Shown in pieces: positions 42,426 to 51,285 of a DNA stretch of 64,000 nt. A model generated the notes under the pieces. That model saw only the letters and a list, made by a program, of their open reading frames with translations, had not been told where the DNA came from and made no database searches. The DNA comes from CAZQFV01 sp964592645 (GTDB lineage Bacteria > Chloroflexota > Chloroflexia > DTKN01): contig CAZQFV010000003.1 in NCBI GenBank assembly GCA_964592645.1, forward strand, positions 175,364 to 239,363, given 5' to 3'. How positions within the stretch are numbered: position 1 is the stretch's first letter; each line of letters starts with the position of its first letter. A program made the translations under genes and the position numbers.

Positions 42426-43436
42426 ATGCCTGCACCTTACGAACATATCGCGGTCCTCTACCGGCCGGTGCTGGCGGCCCTGGCCCCCCGTTCGGGCGGC
42501 CGCTATATCGACGCCACGGTGGGGCTGGGAGGCCATGCCGCCGGCATCCTGGAGGGCAGCGCCCCCGACGGCCGACTCCTCGGGGTGGACCTGGACCGCT
42601 CGGCCCTGGCGATCGCGCGGCAGCGCCTGGCGCCCTTCGGCGAACGGGCCCTCCTGGTCCAGGCCGACTATGCCGCCCTGGCCGCCGTGGCCCGGGAGCA
42701 CGGCTTCGACCAGGTGCAGGGCATCCTCTTCGACCTGGGAGTCTCCTCCCTGCAACTGGACCAGCCGGAGCGCGGGTTCTCTTTCCAGGCCGATGCCCCG
42801 CTGGACATGCGCTTCGACCGATCGTCCGGCCCCAGCGCCGCCGACCTGCTGCGCGAACTGGACGAGGAAGCGCTGGCCGATATCCTGTGGCGCTACGGCG
42901 AGGAGCGGCTGGCCCGGCGCATTGCCCGGCGCATCGTTCAGGCCCGCGGGCGCGAGCCCGTCGTCCGGACCGGGCAGCTGGCCCGGCTGGTGGAGGAGGT
43001 CGCCGGGGGGCAGCGCGGCCGTCTCCACCCGGCCACCCGCTCCTTCCAGGCCCTGCGCATCGCCGTGAACCGCGAGCTGGAGCGGTTGCCGGAAGGGCTG
43101 GCCCAGGCGACCCGGCTCCTGGCGCCGGGGGGGCGGCTGGCGGTGATCTCGTTCCACTCGCTGGAAGATCGCATCGTCAAGGCTTTCTTCCGGCAGGAGG
43201 AGGGAGAGTGCGACTGGCCGGCCCGCCTGCCGGCCGGCGGCTGTCCGCACTTTCGTCCCGCCGGGGACCGGCAGCGGCCCTGTCGGGCGCAGCGGGGGGC
43301 CGGATGCGCCCGGCCGGCCTCCTTGCGACAGGTGGGCCGGCTGGTCCGTCCGACGACCGAGGAGATCGAAGGCAATCCGCGCTCCCGCAGTGCCCGGCTC
43401 CGGGTCGCCGAGCGCCGGGGTGACGATACCTACTGA
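42426..43436 (+). CDS. rsmH: 16S rRNA (cytosine1402-N4)-methyltransferase RsmH/MraW
   Basis: 336 residues, start ATG 42426 behind GGAGG. HIAVLYRPVLAAL at the N-terminus, SAM-binding DATVGLGGHAAGIL (~29-42) and GVDLDRSALAIA, the FDLGVSSLQLDQPERGFSF block, and LAVISFHSLEDRIVKAFF, all diagnostic. It methylates N4 of C1402 in the ribosomal P site. The linker after SFHSLEDR is Cys/Arg/Pro-rich and divergent. Second gene of dcw. Confidence 0.96.
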   Translation: MPAPYEHIAVLYRPVLAALAPRSGGRYIDATVGLGGHAAGILEGSAPDGRLLGVDLDRSALAIARQRLAPFGERALLVQADYAALAAVAREHGFDQVQGILFDLGVSSLQLDQPERGFSFQADAPLDMRFDRSSGPSAADLLRELDEEALADILWRYGEERLARRIARRIVQARGREPVVRTGQLARLVEEVAGGQRGRLHPATRSFQALRIAVNRELERLPEGLAQATRLLAPGGRLAVISFHSLEDRIVKAFFRQEEGECDWPARLPAGGCPHFRPAGDRQRPCRAQRGAGCARPASLRQVGRLVRPTTEEIEGNPRSRSARLRVAERRGDDTY

Positions 43437-43440
43437 TTTC

Positions 43441-43510
43441 TGAATAGCTCGCTATACTGCCTGGAAGCCGAAATCCGCGTGCACCGACTGGGGGGATTTA
43501 TACAGAAACC
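43441..43510 (+). repeat. 70-bp intergenic element, copy 1 (before ftsL)
   Basis: Begins TGAATAGCTCGCTATACTGC and is 77% identical without gaps (54 of 70) to the segment 58778-58847 after ftsZ. The best conserved stretches are AGCCGA.ATCCGCG and CGCACC. It lies in the 142-bp gap between rsmH and ftsL, which has no gene. It may be a structured RNA, a binding site or a decayed repeat. Confidence 0.6.
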
Positions 43511-43578
43511 GATAAACCTGTGGCCCGTTGGCGGTCGCCGTCGTCCTGCCGATAGATGGCAACCGCAAGGAGCAAGCG

Positions 43579-43974
43579 ATGGCTAACAAAACTCAGCAAC
43601 TCAGGCCAATCTCGCGCGCCCACAAGCGCCGTTCCCGTCTGCCGTGGTACTTTGACCTGAACGGCAAATGGCTCTTTGTGCTCGTCGTCGTCGGGGCCAT
43701 GCTCCTGGGCCTGCTGGCCCTGGCCCAGACGGGCCGCGTGGTTATGGCCGGCTACCATCTGCGCCAACTGCAGCTGCAGGAAAAGGACCTTGTATGGGAA
43801 CAGGAGGAGCTGCTGAAGCAGATCGCCCAGGCTACCGATCCGGCCAAGCTGGAGCAGTGGGCCCGGGATCAGCATATGTTGCCCCTCCAGCCCCAAGACT
43901 TGACCATCGTCCCGCTGGTGCGCGACGCCCTGTCGAATATGAGCGCTTCCAAACCGATCGCCGAACAACCCTAG
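43579..43974 (+). CDS. ftsL: FtsL/DivIC-like division protein
   Basis: 131 residues from ATG 43579 (AAGGAG). A basic cytoplasmic N-terminus, one membrane helix (~32-52, LFVLVVVGAMLLGLLALAQT), then a coiled coil (~58-92, LRQLQLQEKDLVWEQEELLK). Size, topology and place between rsmH and the PBP gene identify it as the FtsL-type partner of FtsB/FtsQ. The primary sequence of this family is poorly conserved, so DivIC/FtsB is an alternative. Confidence 0.82.
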   Translation: MANKTQQLRPISRAHKRRSRLPWYFDLNGKWLFVLVVVGAMLLGLLALAQTGRVVMAGYHLRQLQLQEKDLVWEQEELLKQIAQATDPAKLEQWARDQHMLPLQPQDLTIVPLVRDALSNMSASKPIAEQP

Positions 43975-43986
43975 AGCGAGGTGGCC

Positions 43987-45765
43987 ATGCCCGAGTTCAG
44001 CCAGCAAGCCCGCCGGCGCACCGCCTTTGTGGTGGGCGTTCTCTTCTTTATGGTCGCCGCCCTGGTGGTGCGCCTGCTCGACCTGCAGGTGATCCGGCAC
44101 AACGAGCTGCAGGCCCTGGCCCGCGATATTGTCATGGGCGAGATCCCCCTGCGGGCGGGACGGGGGCACATCTTTGACCGGACCGGCCGGCCGTTGGCCC
44201 TGAACGAGAAGGGCACCGTGATGTGGGTGGACGCCGAGCAGTTCAAGGTGAAATCCGCTGCCGCCGCTATCTCCTTTGCCGAACTGTGTCAGCGCCAGGA
44301 TTCGGAGACCCTAGCCAGCATCATGTCCGGGAAAGAGAAAGGCTTCTTGCTCTGTGCGCGCTGGCTGGAAGCGAAAGAAATCGAGAATCTGCAGCGCCTG
44401 CTCCTCGCCGAAGAGGTCACGGGCGTCTACCAGGAGATCGAACCCCGGCGGGTCTACCCCTACGGCGAGCTGACCGCCCCGGTGCTCGGGTACTTGGTGG
44501 ACAGAAGCAAGCCCGCCTTCACCGAGACCACGGTGTACGACCCCATCGGCGGCGTGGAGCAGTTCCACGACGCGCAACTGCGCGGCATCGATGGCCAGGT
44601 GATCATGGAGCGGGACCCCTTGAGCTATGCCATCCCCATCGGCATGCGCGAGGAGTACCCGGCGCGCGATGGGGCCGACCTGACCCTGACGCTCGACCTG
44701 AACATCCAGTACATGGCCGCCGCACGGCTGAACGCGGCCATCGAACAGGCCGGCGCCCGGCGCGGCGACGTCATCGTCATGGATCCGCGCACGGGGGCCA
44801 TCCTGGCCATCGCCACCAATCCCACCTTCGACCCCACCAAGTTCGTCGAGTGCAACGAGGACCCCCAATGCGCGGCGGTCATGTACCGCAACCCGGCGAT
44901 CGGCCTGCACTACGAGCCGGGGTCGACGATGAAGATCCTGACCATGGCCATCGCCCTGGAGGAAGGCATCGTCTATCCCGACTGGTCCTTCGAGTGCTCC
45001 GGCGGAACCTATGTCGACGGTGTCTACTTTCACAACTGGGACGGTAAGGCCCACGGGCACGAGACGCTCGGCGAAATCCTGATGCACTCCTGCAACGTCG
45101 GGGCCATCACGGTGGGGCGGATGATCCCCCCGGAGACCTACTACCGCTACCTGGACCGCCTGGGCTTTGGGCACCCCACGGGAATCGACCTGTTCGGGGA
45201 GCTCTCCGGAACCGTTGTTACTTCCGATGTCAAAACCTGGACCAACGTCGACCAGGCCGCCAACGTCTTCGGTCAGGGCATCGACGTTACCCCCATCCAG
45301 TTGGCCGCGGCCGTCGCCGCCGTGGCCAATGGGGGCGAGCTCTACAAGCCCTACATCGTCCAGGCCATCGCGCAGGGGGGCGTCGTCACCACCACCTTGC
45401 CCATCCTGCGGACGCGGGTATTTCACAGAGAGGTTTGCCGCCAGGTCACCGAGATGCTCGTGGCGGCGGCCGACACCAAGGGCGAGAACGGCGGCCCGCT
45501 CATCCCGGGTTATCGCGTGGCGCTCAAGACCGGGACGGCCCAGATCCCCATCCCGGGCGACGGCTACGAACCCCATCGGACCATCGCCTCGGCCATCGGC
45601 TACGCCCCGGCGGACGACCCGCGCTTCCTGATCCTGGTGCGTATCGAGGGCAACAGCCTCATCTGGGGCGAGCAGGTCGCCGTTCCGGCGCTCGCCCAAC
45701 TGGCCAGCGACCTCTTGACCTACCTGCGCATCCCGCCCATGGGCGAAGTGTCGACCGGGCCCTGA
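43987..45765 (+). CDS. ftsI: Septal peptidoglycan transpeptidase (class B PBP, FtsI)
   Basis: 592 residues from ATG 43987 (GAGGTGG upstream; GTG 43981 is the alternative). One N-terminal membrane helix (~12-32), a PBP dimerisation domain with RGHIFDRTGRPLA (~58-70), then the transpeptidase: SxxK in EPGSTMKIL, SxN in HSCNVG and KTG in ALKTGTAQ. It cross-links septal peptidoglycan with FtsW. There are no PASTA domains at the C-terminus, unlike many Gram-positive FtsI/SpoVD. In most dcw clusters murE comes next; here murF does. Confidence 0.94.
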   Translation: MPEFSQQARRRTAFVVGVLFFMVAALVVRLLDLQVIRHNELQALARDIVMGEIPLRAGRGHIFDRTGRPLALNEKGTVMWVDAEQFKVKSAAAAISFAELCQRQDSETLASIMSGKEKGFLLCARWLEAKEIENLQRLLLAEEVTGVYQEIEPRRVYPYGELTAPVLGYLVDRSKPAFTETTVYDPIGGVEQFHDAQLRGIDGQVIMERDPLSYAIPIGMREEYPARDGADLTLTLDLNIQYMAAARLNAAIEQAGARRGDVIVMDPRTGAILAIATNPTFDPTKFVECNEDPQCAAVMYRNPAIGLHYEPGSTMKILTMAIALEEGIVYPDWSFECSGGTYVDGVYFHNWDGKAHGHETLGEILMHSCNVGAITVGRMIPPETYYRYLDRLGFGHPTGIDLFGELSGTVVTSDVKTWTNVDQAANVFGQGIDVTPIQLAAAVAAVANGGELYKPYIVQAIAQGGVVTTTLPILRTRVFHREVCRQVTEMLVAAADTKGENGGPLIPGYRVALKTGTAQIPIPGDGYEPHRTIASAIGYAPADDPRFLILVRIEGNSLIWGEQVAVPALAQLASDLLTYLRIPPMGEVSTGP

Positions 45766-45781
45766 TCGGCCGGGGACTGCT

Positions 45782-47227
45782 ATGTGGAACCTGAACGACC
45801 TGCTGACAGCGCTAGGCCCCACCGGACTTCCCCGCGGCACCGGGGAAGCCGTCGTATTTTCCGGGGTCACCATCGACTCGCGCCAGGCCGAACCGGGCAA
45901 CCTCTTTGTCGCCCTGCCCGGCGAGCGCCACGACGGCCACGAGTTCATCGCCGACGCCCTGGCGGCCGGGTGCCGCGGCGCGTTGGCCCAGGCCGGCCGC
46001 CTGCCGGCCGGGCTGCGCGACGCCGGCGGGACCGCGATCTATGAGTGGGACGGTCGAGCGTGGATCCAGAGCGGGCCCGAACGGCCCTCCGCCGTCCTCG
46101 TCCTTGTACCGGACCCGCTGCAAGCGCTGCAGCGGCTGGCCGGCCACTGGCGAGACCGCTTCACCCCCACCGTCATCGGGATCACCGGCAGCGTCGGCAA
46201 GAGCAGCACCAAGGAACTGCTGGCCGCCGTGCTGTCCCAGCGGCTGCCGACGCTGAAGAGCGCCCGGAGCTACAACAACGAGATCGGCCTGCCCCTGACG
46301 CTGCTGGCCCTGCGCCCCAAGCACCGGGCCGTCATCGTGGAGATGGGCACCTACGGGCCGGGGGAGATCGCCCTGCTGGCCCAGGTGGCCCGCCCCCAGG
46401 TCGGCCTGGTCACCAATGTGTCGCACTCCCACCTGGAGCGCATGGGCACGCTGGAGACGATCGCCCGCGCCAAGGCAGAGCTGCCGGCCGCGCTGCCACC
46501 CGACGGCCTGGCCGTGCTCAACGGCGACGAGCCGCTGGTCCGGGGCATGGCCGCCGTCACCGCGGCGCCGGTGCTCTACTACGGCCTGGGGGAGGGCTGC
46601 CACCTGCGCGCCGTCCGGGTCGAGACCCACGGGCTGGAGGGCACCTCGTTCGTGGTGCAGGACGAGGGGAACTCCCACGCGCTGCGGTGCGGGCTCCCCG
46701 GCCGGCACAGCGTCTACACGGCCCTGGCGGCCGTCGCGGTGGGCCGCCATCTGGGGCTGACCTGGGAAGAGATCCAGGCCGGCCTCCTGGACACCCAGGC
46801 CCACCTGCGCCTGCTGCCGCTTCCCGGCCTGGGCGGCTGCACCATCCTGGACGACACCTACAACGCCAGCCCGCTTTCCTGCCAGGCGGCGCTGGAGCTG
46901 CTGGCCGAGCTGCCCGGCCGCCGCGTGGCCGTGCTCGGCGACATGCTCGAGCTGGGCTCCTTCGAGGAAGAGGGCCACCGCCTGGTCGGGAAGTGGGCCG
47001 CCGGCATCGTCGCCGAGCTCTATGCCGTCGGCCGGCGGGCGCGTTGGATCGGCGAGTCCGCCCGGGCCCACGGGCTGCCGGCCGCCCAGGTCCATTTCGC
47101 CGCCGACCCAGAGCAAGCCGTGGCCATGCTGCGGGAGCGCCTGCGGCGGGGCGATGTCGTGCTGATCAAGGGGTCGCGTGGCATGCACATGGAGCAGATC
47201 GTCGCCGCCCTGCGCGAGGAGGGGTAA
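45782..47227 (+). CDS. murF: UDP-MurNAc-tripeptide D-alanyl-D-alanine ligase
   Basis: 481 residues. N-terminal VVFSGVTIDSRQAEPGNLFVA, ATP loop GITGSVGKSSTKELL (~136-150), NEIGLPLTLL, LDDTYNASPLSCQAAL and AVLGDMLELG, the MurF set. It adds D-Ala-D-Ala to the UDP-MurNAc tripeptide in the cytoplasm. TVIGITGSVGKSSTKE distinguishes it from MurE. Start ATG 45782, 16 bp after ftsI; stop adjoins mraY. Confidence 0.95.
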   Translation: MWNLNDLLTALGPTGLPRGTGEAVVFSGVTIDSRQAEPGNLFVALPGERHDGHEFIADALAAGCRGALAQAGRLPAGLRDAGGTAIYEWDGRAWIQSGPERPSAVLVLVPDPLQALQRLAGHWRDRFTPTVIGITGSVGKSSTKELLAAVLSQRLPTLKSARSYNNEIGLPLTLLALRPKHRAVIVEMGTYGPGEIALLAQVARPQVGLVTNVSHSHLERMGTLETIARAKAELPAALPPDGLAVLNGDEPLVRGMAAVTAAPVLYYGLGEGCHLRAVRVETHGLEGTSFVVQDEGNSHALRCGLPGRHSVYTALAAVAVGRHLGLTWEEIQAGLLDTQAHLRLLPLPGLGGCTILDDTYNASPLSCQAALELLAELPGRRVAVLGDMLELGSFEEEGHRLVGKWAAGIVAELYAVGRRARWIGESARAHGLPAAQVHFAADPEQAVAMLRERLRRGDVVLIKGSRGMHMEQIVAALREEG

Positions 47228-48253
47228 ATGTTTCCTACACCGCCGCTGGCCCAACAGATGTCCGACGCCCTGGTGCAAGGGGCCGTGGCCTTTCTGATCA
47301 CGGTGGTCTGGGGCGGCTGGTTGGTGGCCTTCCTGCGCCGGCGCAAGGTCGGGAAAAAGATCCGCGAGGACGGCCCGGAGAGCCACCAGGTCAAGGCCGG
47401 CACGCCGACGATGGGCGGCGTCATGATCGTCCTCACCGTGGCCATCGTCACCCTGCTGCTCAACCTGCGCGGCGGCCGCTACTCGATGCTCCTGCCGACC
47501 TCGGTCATCGTCGGCTGCGGCCTCCTGGGGGCGGTGGACGACTTCTTCAGCCTCGTCGGGCGCAAGGGGCAGGGGCTGTCGGCCCGCGTCAAGTTCGCCT
47601 GGCTCTTTGGCATCGCCCTGGCGGCGGCCTACATGCTCTGGTCGCCCCACTACCTGGGGCCCACGCACACCTACATCCCCTTTGCCGGGCTGGACCCCTG
47701 GCCCTGGCTGGGGCTGCCCTATGTCTACATCCCGATCGCCACCTTGGTCATCATGGGGTCTGCCCACACCGTGAACCTGACCGATGGGCTGGACGGCCTG
47801 GCCGGAAGCACGGCCGGCCTGGCCTTTATAGCCTACGGCGGCATCGCCTACCTGCAGGGACAAGACTACCTGCTGCCGTTCTGCTTCACCGTGGTGGGCA
47901 CCCTGCTCTCTTTCCTCTGGTACAACGCCTACCCGGCCAAGGTCTTTATGGGCGACACCGGCAGCCTGGCCCTGGGAGCGACCCTCGGCGTGGTCACCCT
48001 GATGACCTGGCAGTGGCTCCTCCTGCCGGTGATCGGCATCGTCTTTGTCGCCGAGGGGCTGTCGGATATCCTGCAGGTCGGCTACTTCAAGATCACCAAA
48101 CGGCGCTTCGGCGAGGGCCGGCGCATCTTTCGCATGGCCCCGCTGCACCACCACTTTGAGCTGACAGGTTGGTCGGAGACGCAGATCGTGGCCCGCTTCG
48201 TCATCGTCGGCGTGATCGCGGCGATGGTGGGCGTGGCCCTGTCCCTGGCGTAG
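47228..48253 (+). CDS. mraY: Phospho-MurNAc-pentapeptide transferase
   Basis: 341 residues, about ten membrane helices. KAGTPTMGGVMI, the catalytic Asp pair in GAVDDFFSLV, NLTDGLDGLAGS and the C-terminal PLHHHFELTGW are the MraY hallmarks. It forms lipid I on undecaprenyl phosphate. ATG follows the murF stop with no gap, with GAGGAGGGG inside the end of murF. Confidence 0.97.
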   Translation: MFPTPPLAQQMSDALVQGAVAFLITVVWGGWLVAFLRRRKVGKKIREDGPESHQVKAGTPTMGGVMIVLTVAIVTLLLNLRGGRYSMLLPTSVIVGCGLLGAVDDFFSLVGRKGQGLSARVKFAWLFGIALAAAYMLWSPHYLGPTHTYIPFAGLDPWPWLGLPYVYIPIATLVIMGSAHTVNLTDGLDGLAGSTAGLAFIAYGGIAYLQGQDYLLPFCFTVVGTLLSFLWYNAYPAKVFMGDTGSLALGATLGVVTLMTWQWLLLPVIGIVFVAEGLSDILQVGYFKITKRRFGEGRRIFRMAPLHHHFELTGWSETQIVARFVIVGVIAAMVGVALSLA

Positions 48254-48259
48254 GATACG

Positions 48260-48275
48260 CTGCCGATAGCGGCAG
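48260..48275 (+). promoter_or_regulatory. Small hairpin between mraY and the 58-residue ORF
   Basis: CTGCCG-ATAG-CGGCAG, six paired bases. It could mildly attenuate or punctuate the operon; no T-run. Confidence 0.3.
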
Positions 48276-48293
48276 ACTGTGTGGAGGTGGCCC

Positions 48294-48470
48294 ATGGCCC
48301 AGAAGAACAAGACCGTCCGCGATCCGTGGAGAGAGATGACCCGGGAGCAAGAGAACGACCAGGTGGAACTGGACGAGATCCTCCGGCGCTTCCATGTCGA
48401 GGATGGCTCGGCCCAGGCCCTGAAAAAGGCGCTGATCGCCCGGGTGACGCAGTTGACGCGCTCCCGCTAG
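48294..48470 (+). CDS. Small conserved-looking protein between mraY and murD
   Basis: 58 residues from ATG 48294 behind GGAGGTGG. Charged and helical, no membrane segment: MAQKNKTVRDPWREMTREQE, then DEILRRFHVEDGSAQALKKAL. I do not recognise a family. The excellent ribosome site, a clean fit in the operon and the lack of overlap suggest it is translated. A role linked to wall synthesis is guessed from position only. Confidence 0.6.
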   Translation: MAQKNKTVRDPWREMTREQENDQVELDEILRRFHVEDGSAQALKKALIARVTQLTRSR

Positions 48471-48511
48471 GCAGGCTCACCGGCGAGGGCCGCCCCTCGC
48501 CTGCCAGGTGC

Positions 48512-49954
48512 ATGATGCTGGATCTCAAGGGCAAAAGGGTCTTGGTGATGGGATTGGGCGTCCACGGCGGCGGCCTGGGCGTCACCCGCTTCCTGCTGCG
48601 CCAGGGGGCCATCGTCACCGTCACCGACCTGCGCCGGCCGGAGGAGCTGGCCGACACGCTGCCGGCCCTGGCCGGCGAGCCCGTGACCTATGTGCTGGGC
48701 GAGCACCGCCTGGAGGACTTTCGCCGGGCCGACATGGTCGTGCGCAACCCGGCGGTGCCCCGCGAGTCTCCCTTCCTGGCGGAGGCCCGCCGGCACGGGG
48801 TGCCGATCGAGATGGAGATGACCCTGTTCTTTGCCCTCTGCCCGGCCCCCATCGTGGGCATCACCGGCACCAAGGGCAAGAGCACGACCACCGCCCTCCT
48901 GGGCGAGATCGTCCGCCGGCAGTTCCCCGATGCCGTAGTAGCCGGCAACATCCGCGTCTCGGCCCTGGAGGCGCTGCCGCAGATCGGACCGCAGACGCCG
49001 GTCGTGCTGGAGCTGTCTTCCTGGCAACTGGAGGGGCTGGGCGAACGGGGGATGGCGCCCCAACTGGCCGTCGTGACCAACCTCTCGCCGGACCACCTGA
49101 ACCGCTACCCGTCGTGGGAGTCGTATGTCGAGGCCAAGAAGCAGATCTACCGGGCGCAGCGGGCCGACGACCGGCTGGTCTTGAACGCCGAGGATGCCGT
49201 GGTGCGCGACTTTCGGCTCGATGCCCCCTCCCGGGCGAGTTGGTTCGGGGTGGACCTGCGGCGGCACGGCACGGGCGCCCTGCGCACCGGCGACGGCCGG
49301 GTGCTGCCGCTGGGGAACGGCGCAGCCCTGTTTGTCGAGGGCATGGTGACCTGGGTCGGGGCCGACGGGGTAGCGCGCCCCATCTGCCCGGAAAGCGCCA
49401 TCGCCCTGCCGGGGCACCACAACCGGGCCAACGTCCTGGCGGCGGCGGCGGCGGCCAGCCTCCTGGGCCTGCCGGCCGCCGTCATCGCCGCGGGGATCGC
49501 GGCCTTCCGCGGGCTCCCGGACCGCCTGGAGGTGGTGCGCGTGCTCGACGGCGTGACCTACATCAACGACACCACCAGCACGGCCCCCGCGGCCACCGTC
49601 GCGGCGCTGCAGGCCCTGGAGCAGCCCGTGGTGCTGATCGCCGGGGGGGCCGACAAGTCGCTGGAGTTCGGCGGGCTGGCCGCCGCCGCCGGCCGCGTCC
49701 GGGCCATCCTGCTCCTGGAGGGCTCGGCGACGGACAAGCTGGAAGAGGCGCTGCGCGCGGCCGGGGCCGGCCCCCGGGTGGCCGGCCGCTTCGATAGCCT
49801 GCCGGCCGCCGTACGGCGGGCCCGCGAGATCGCGCAGCCCGGCGACGCCGTGCTGCTCTCGCCCGGGTGCGCCAGCTTTGGCATGTTCCGCCACGAGTTC
49901 GAGCGCGGCGAGCGCTTCCGCCAGGCCGTGGCGGCATTGTCGACGGCCGATTAG
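48512..49954 (+). CDS. murD: UDP-N-acetylmuramoyl-L-alanine D-glutamate ligase
   Basis: 480 residues. KRVLVMGLGVHGGGLGVTRF at the N-terminus, ATP loop GITGTKGKSTTTALL (~115-129), ELSSWQLEGL, NLSPDHLNRYPSWESYV and INDTTSTAPAATVAAL are MurD motifs. It adds D-Glu to UDP-MurNAc-L-Ala. ATG 48512 or 48515 (AGGTG just before). The frame is open upstream through the small ORF, but that extension has no merit. Confidence 0.95.
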   Translation: MMLDLKGKRVLVMGLGVHGGGLGVTRFLLRQGAIVTVTDLRRPEELADTLPALAGEPVTYVLGEHRLEDFRRADMVVRNPAVPRESPFLAEARRHGVPIEMEMTLFFALCPAPIVGITGTKGKSTTTALLGEIVRRQFPDAVVAGNIRVSALEALPQIGPQTPVVLELSSWQLEGLGERGMAPQLAVVTNLSPDHLNRYPSWESYVEAKKQIYRAQRADDRLVLNAEDAVVRDFRLDAPSRASWFGVDLRRHGTGALRTGDGRVLPLGNGAALFVEGMVTWVGADGVARPICPESAIALPGHHNRANVLAAAAAASLLGLPAAVIAAGIAAFRGLPDRLEVVRVLDGVTYINDTTSTAPAATVAALQALEQPVVLIAGGADKSLEFGGLAAAAGRVRAILLLEGSATDKLEEALRAAGAGPRVAGRFDSLPAAVRRAREIAQPGDAVLLSPGCASFGMFRHEFERGERFRQAVAALSTAD

Positions 49955-50007
49955 CGATCCGATGCGGGGGTAGTTTCCGGCATCCGGCATCTTGCAAGGA
50001 GAGCGCA

Positions 50008-51285
50008 ATGACCGAACGGACGGCTACGGGGAACGAAAACGGGGGCTTTTGGCCTTCCCTGGGCTCCTGGCGGGAGGCCCTGCGGTCGCCCCGCACCAGT
50101 CCGCCGGACTACTGGCTGCTGGCCGTCGTGGGCGCGCTGATCCTCATCGGGCTGGTGATGCTCTTCAGCTCCTCGTTCGCCATCGGCGTCCTGTACCAAG
50201 ACGGACAGGCCGGCTACTACCTGGGGCGTCAAATGTTGTGGCTGGTAGTGGGGGCGGTGGGCGCGCTGATCGCCATGCGCCTGGACTATCGCTTCTGGCG
50301 CCGCTTCAGCGTCCCGGGAATGGCCGTCGTCGTCCTGTTGCTCACCCTGGTGGTCGTCCTGCCCGATTCGATCGTCGAGCGCACCAACGGGGCCAAGCGT
50401 TGGTTCGACCTGGGCCTGTTCAACTTCCAGCCCAGCCAGTTGGCCCACCTGGTCTTTGTCGTCTACATCGCCGACTGGCTCTCCAAGCGCGGCCAGAAGC
50501 TGCGCCATGTGGCCTACGGGCTGGTGCCCTTTGCCGTGATCCTGGGCGTCTTGTGCGGGTTGATCATGCTGGAGCCCGACATGGGCACCGCCGTCATCCT
50601 GGGGCTGATCGGGGCCGTCGTCTTTGTCGTCGCCGGGGCCGACCTGAAGCAGACGGCGCTGGCCGGCCTGCTGGCGGGGGGCATCTTCTTCCTCTTTGCC
50701 CGCTTCGCCTCCTACCGCTGGGCGCGCATGGTCTCCTTCCTGGACCCCTGGAGCGCGGACAACTGGGAAGCAGGCTACCACCTGCGCCACTGCCTGATGG
50801 CCCTGGGATCGGGCGGCGTCTTTGGCTGGGGTCTGGGCCAGGGCCGGCAAAAGTTCTACTGGCTGCCATCCCCGCACACCGACAGCATCTTTGCCGTCAT
50901 CGGGGAGGAGCTGGGGTTGGTCGGTTGCCTGCTGATCATCGGGATATTTGCCTGGATCGCCTACCGCGGCTACCAGATCGCCCTGCGCGCCCCGGACCGC
51001 TACGGGCTGCTCCTGGGCGTGGGCATCACCACCTGGCTGGCGTTCCAAGCGTTCCTGAATATGATGGTCACATCCGGCCTGCTGCCCATCAGCGGCATGA
51101 CGCTGCCGTTCGTCAGCTACGGCGGCTCCTCGCTGGCGGTCTGTATGACCGCCGTGGGGCTGCTCCTGAACCTGTCCTGCCACGCCAAGAAAGAGAGGGA
51201 AAATGCGCGTCCTGATCTCGGGCGGGGGCACTGGTGGTCACGTTTATCCCACTTTAGCCGTCGCCGCCGCCCTGCCGAAAAATAG
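50008..51285 (+). CDS. ftsW: SEDS glycosyltransferase FtsW
   Basis: 425 residues from ATG 50008 (AAGGAGAG). About ten membrane helices with the SEDS motifs LMLFSSS-type helix 1, GAKRWFDLGLFNFQPSQLAH, LEPDMGTAVIL, YHLRHCLMALGSGGVFGWGL, DSIFAVIGEELGLVG and LPFVSYGGSSL. It polymerises septal glycan from lipid II with FtsI. The C-terminal ~28 residues (from ENARPDLGRGHWW) lie in the first 83 bp of murG in another frame, a much longer overlap than usual; a stop lost near the end of ftsW would explain it. Confidence 0.95.
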   Translation: MTERTATGNENGGFWPSLGSWREALRSPRTSPPDYWLLAVVGALILIGLVMLFSSSFAIGVLYQDGQAGYYLGRQMLWLVVGAVGALIAMRLDYRFWRRFSVPGMAVVVLLLTLVVVLPDSIVERTNGAKRWFDLGLFNFQPSQLAHLVFVVYIADWLSKRGQKLRHVAYGLVPFAVILGVLCGLIMLEPDMGTAVILGLIGAVVFVVAGADLKQTALAGLLAGGIFFLFARFASYRWARMVSFLDPWSADNWEAGYHLRHCLMALGSGGVFGWGLGQGRQKFYWLPSPHTDSIFAVIGEELGLVGCLLIIGIFAWIAYRGYQIALRAPDRYGLLLGVGITTWLAFQAFLNMMVTSGLLPISGMTLPFVSYGGSSLAVCMTAVGLLLNLSCHAKKERENARPDLGRGHWWSRLSHFSRRRRPAEK

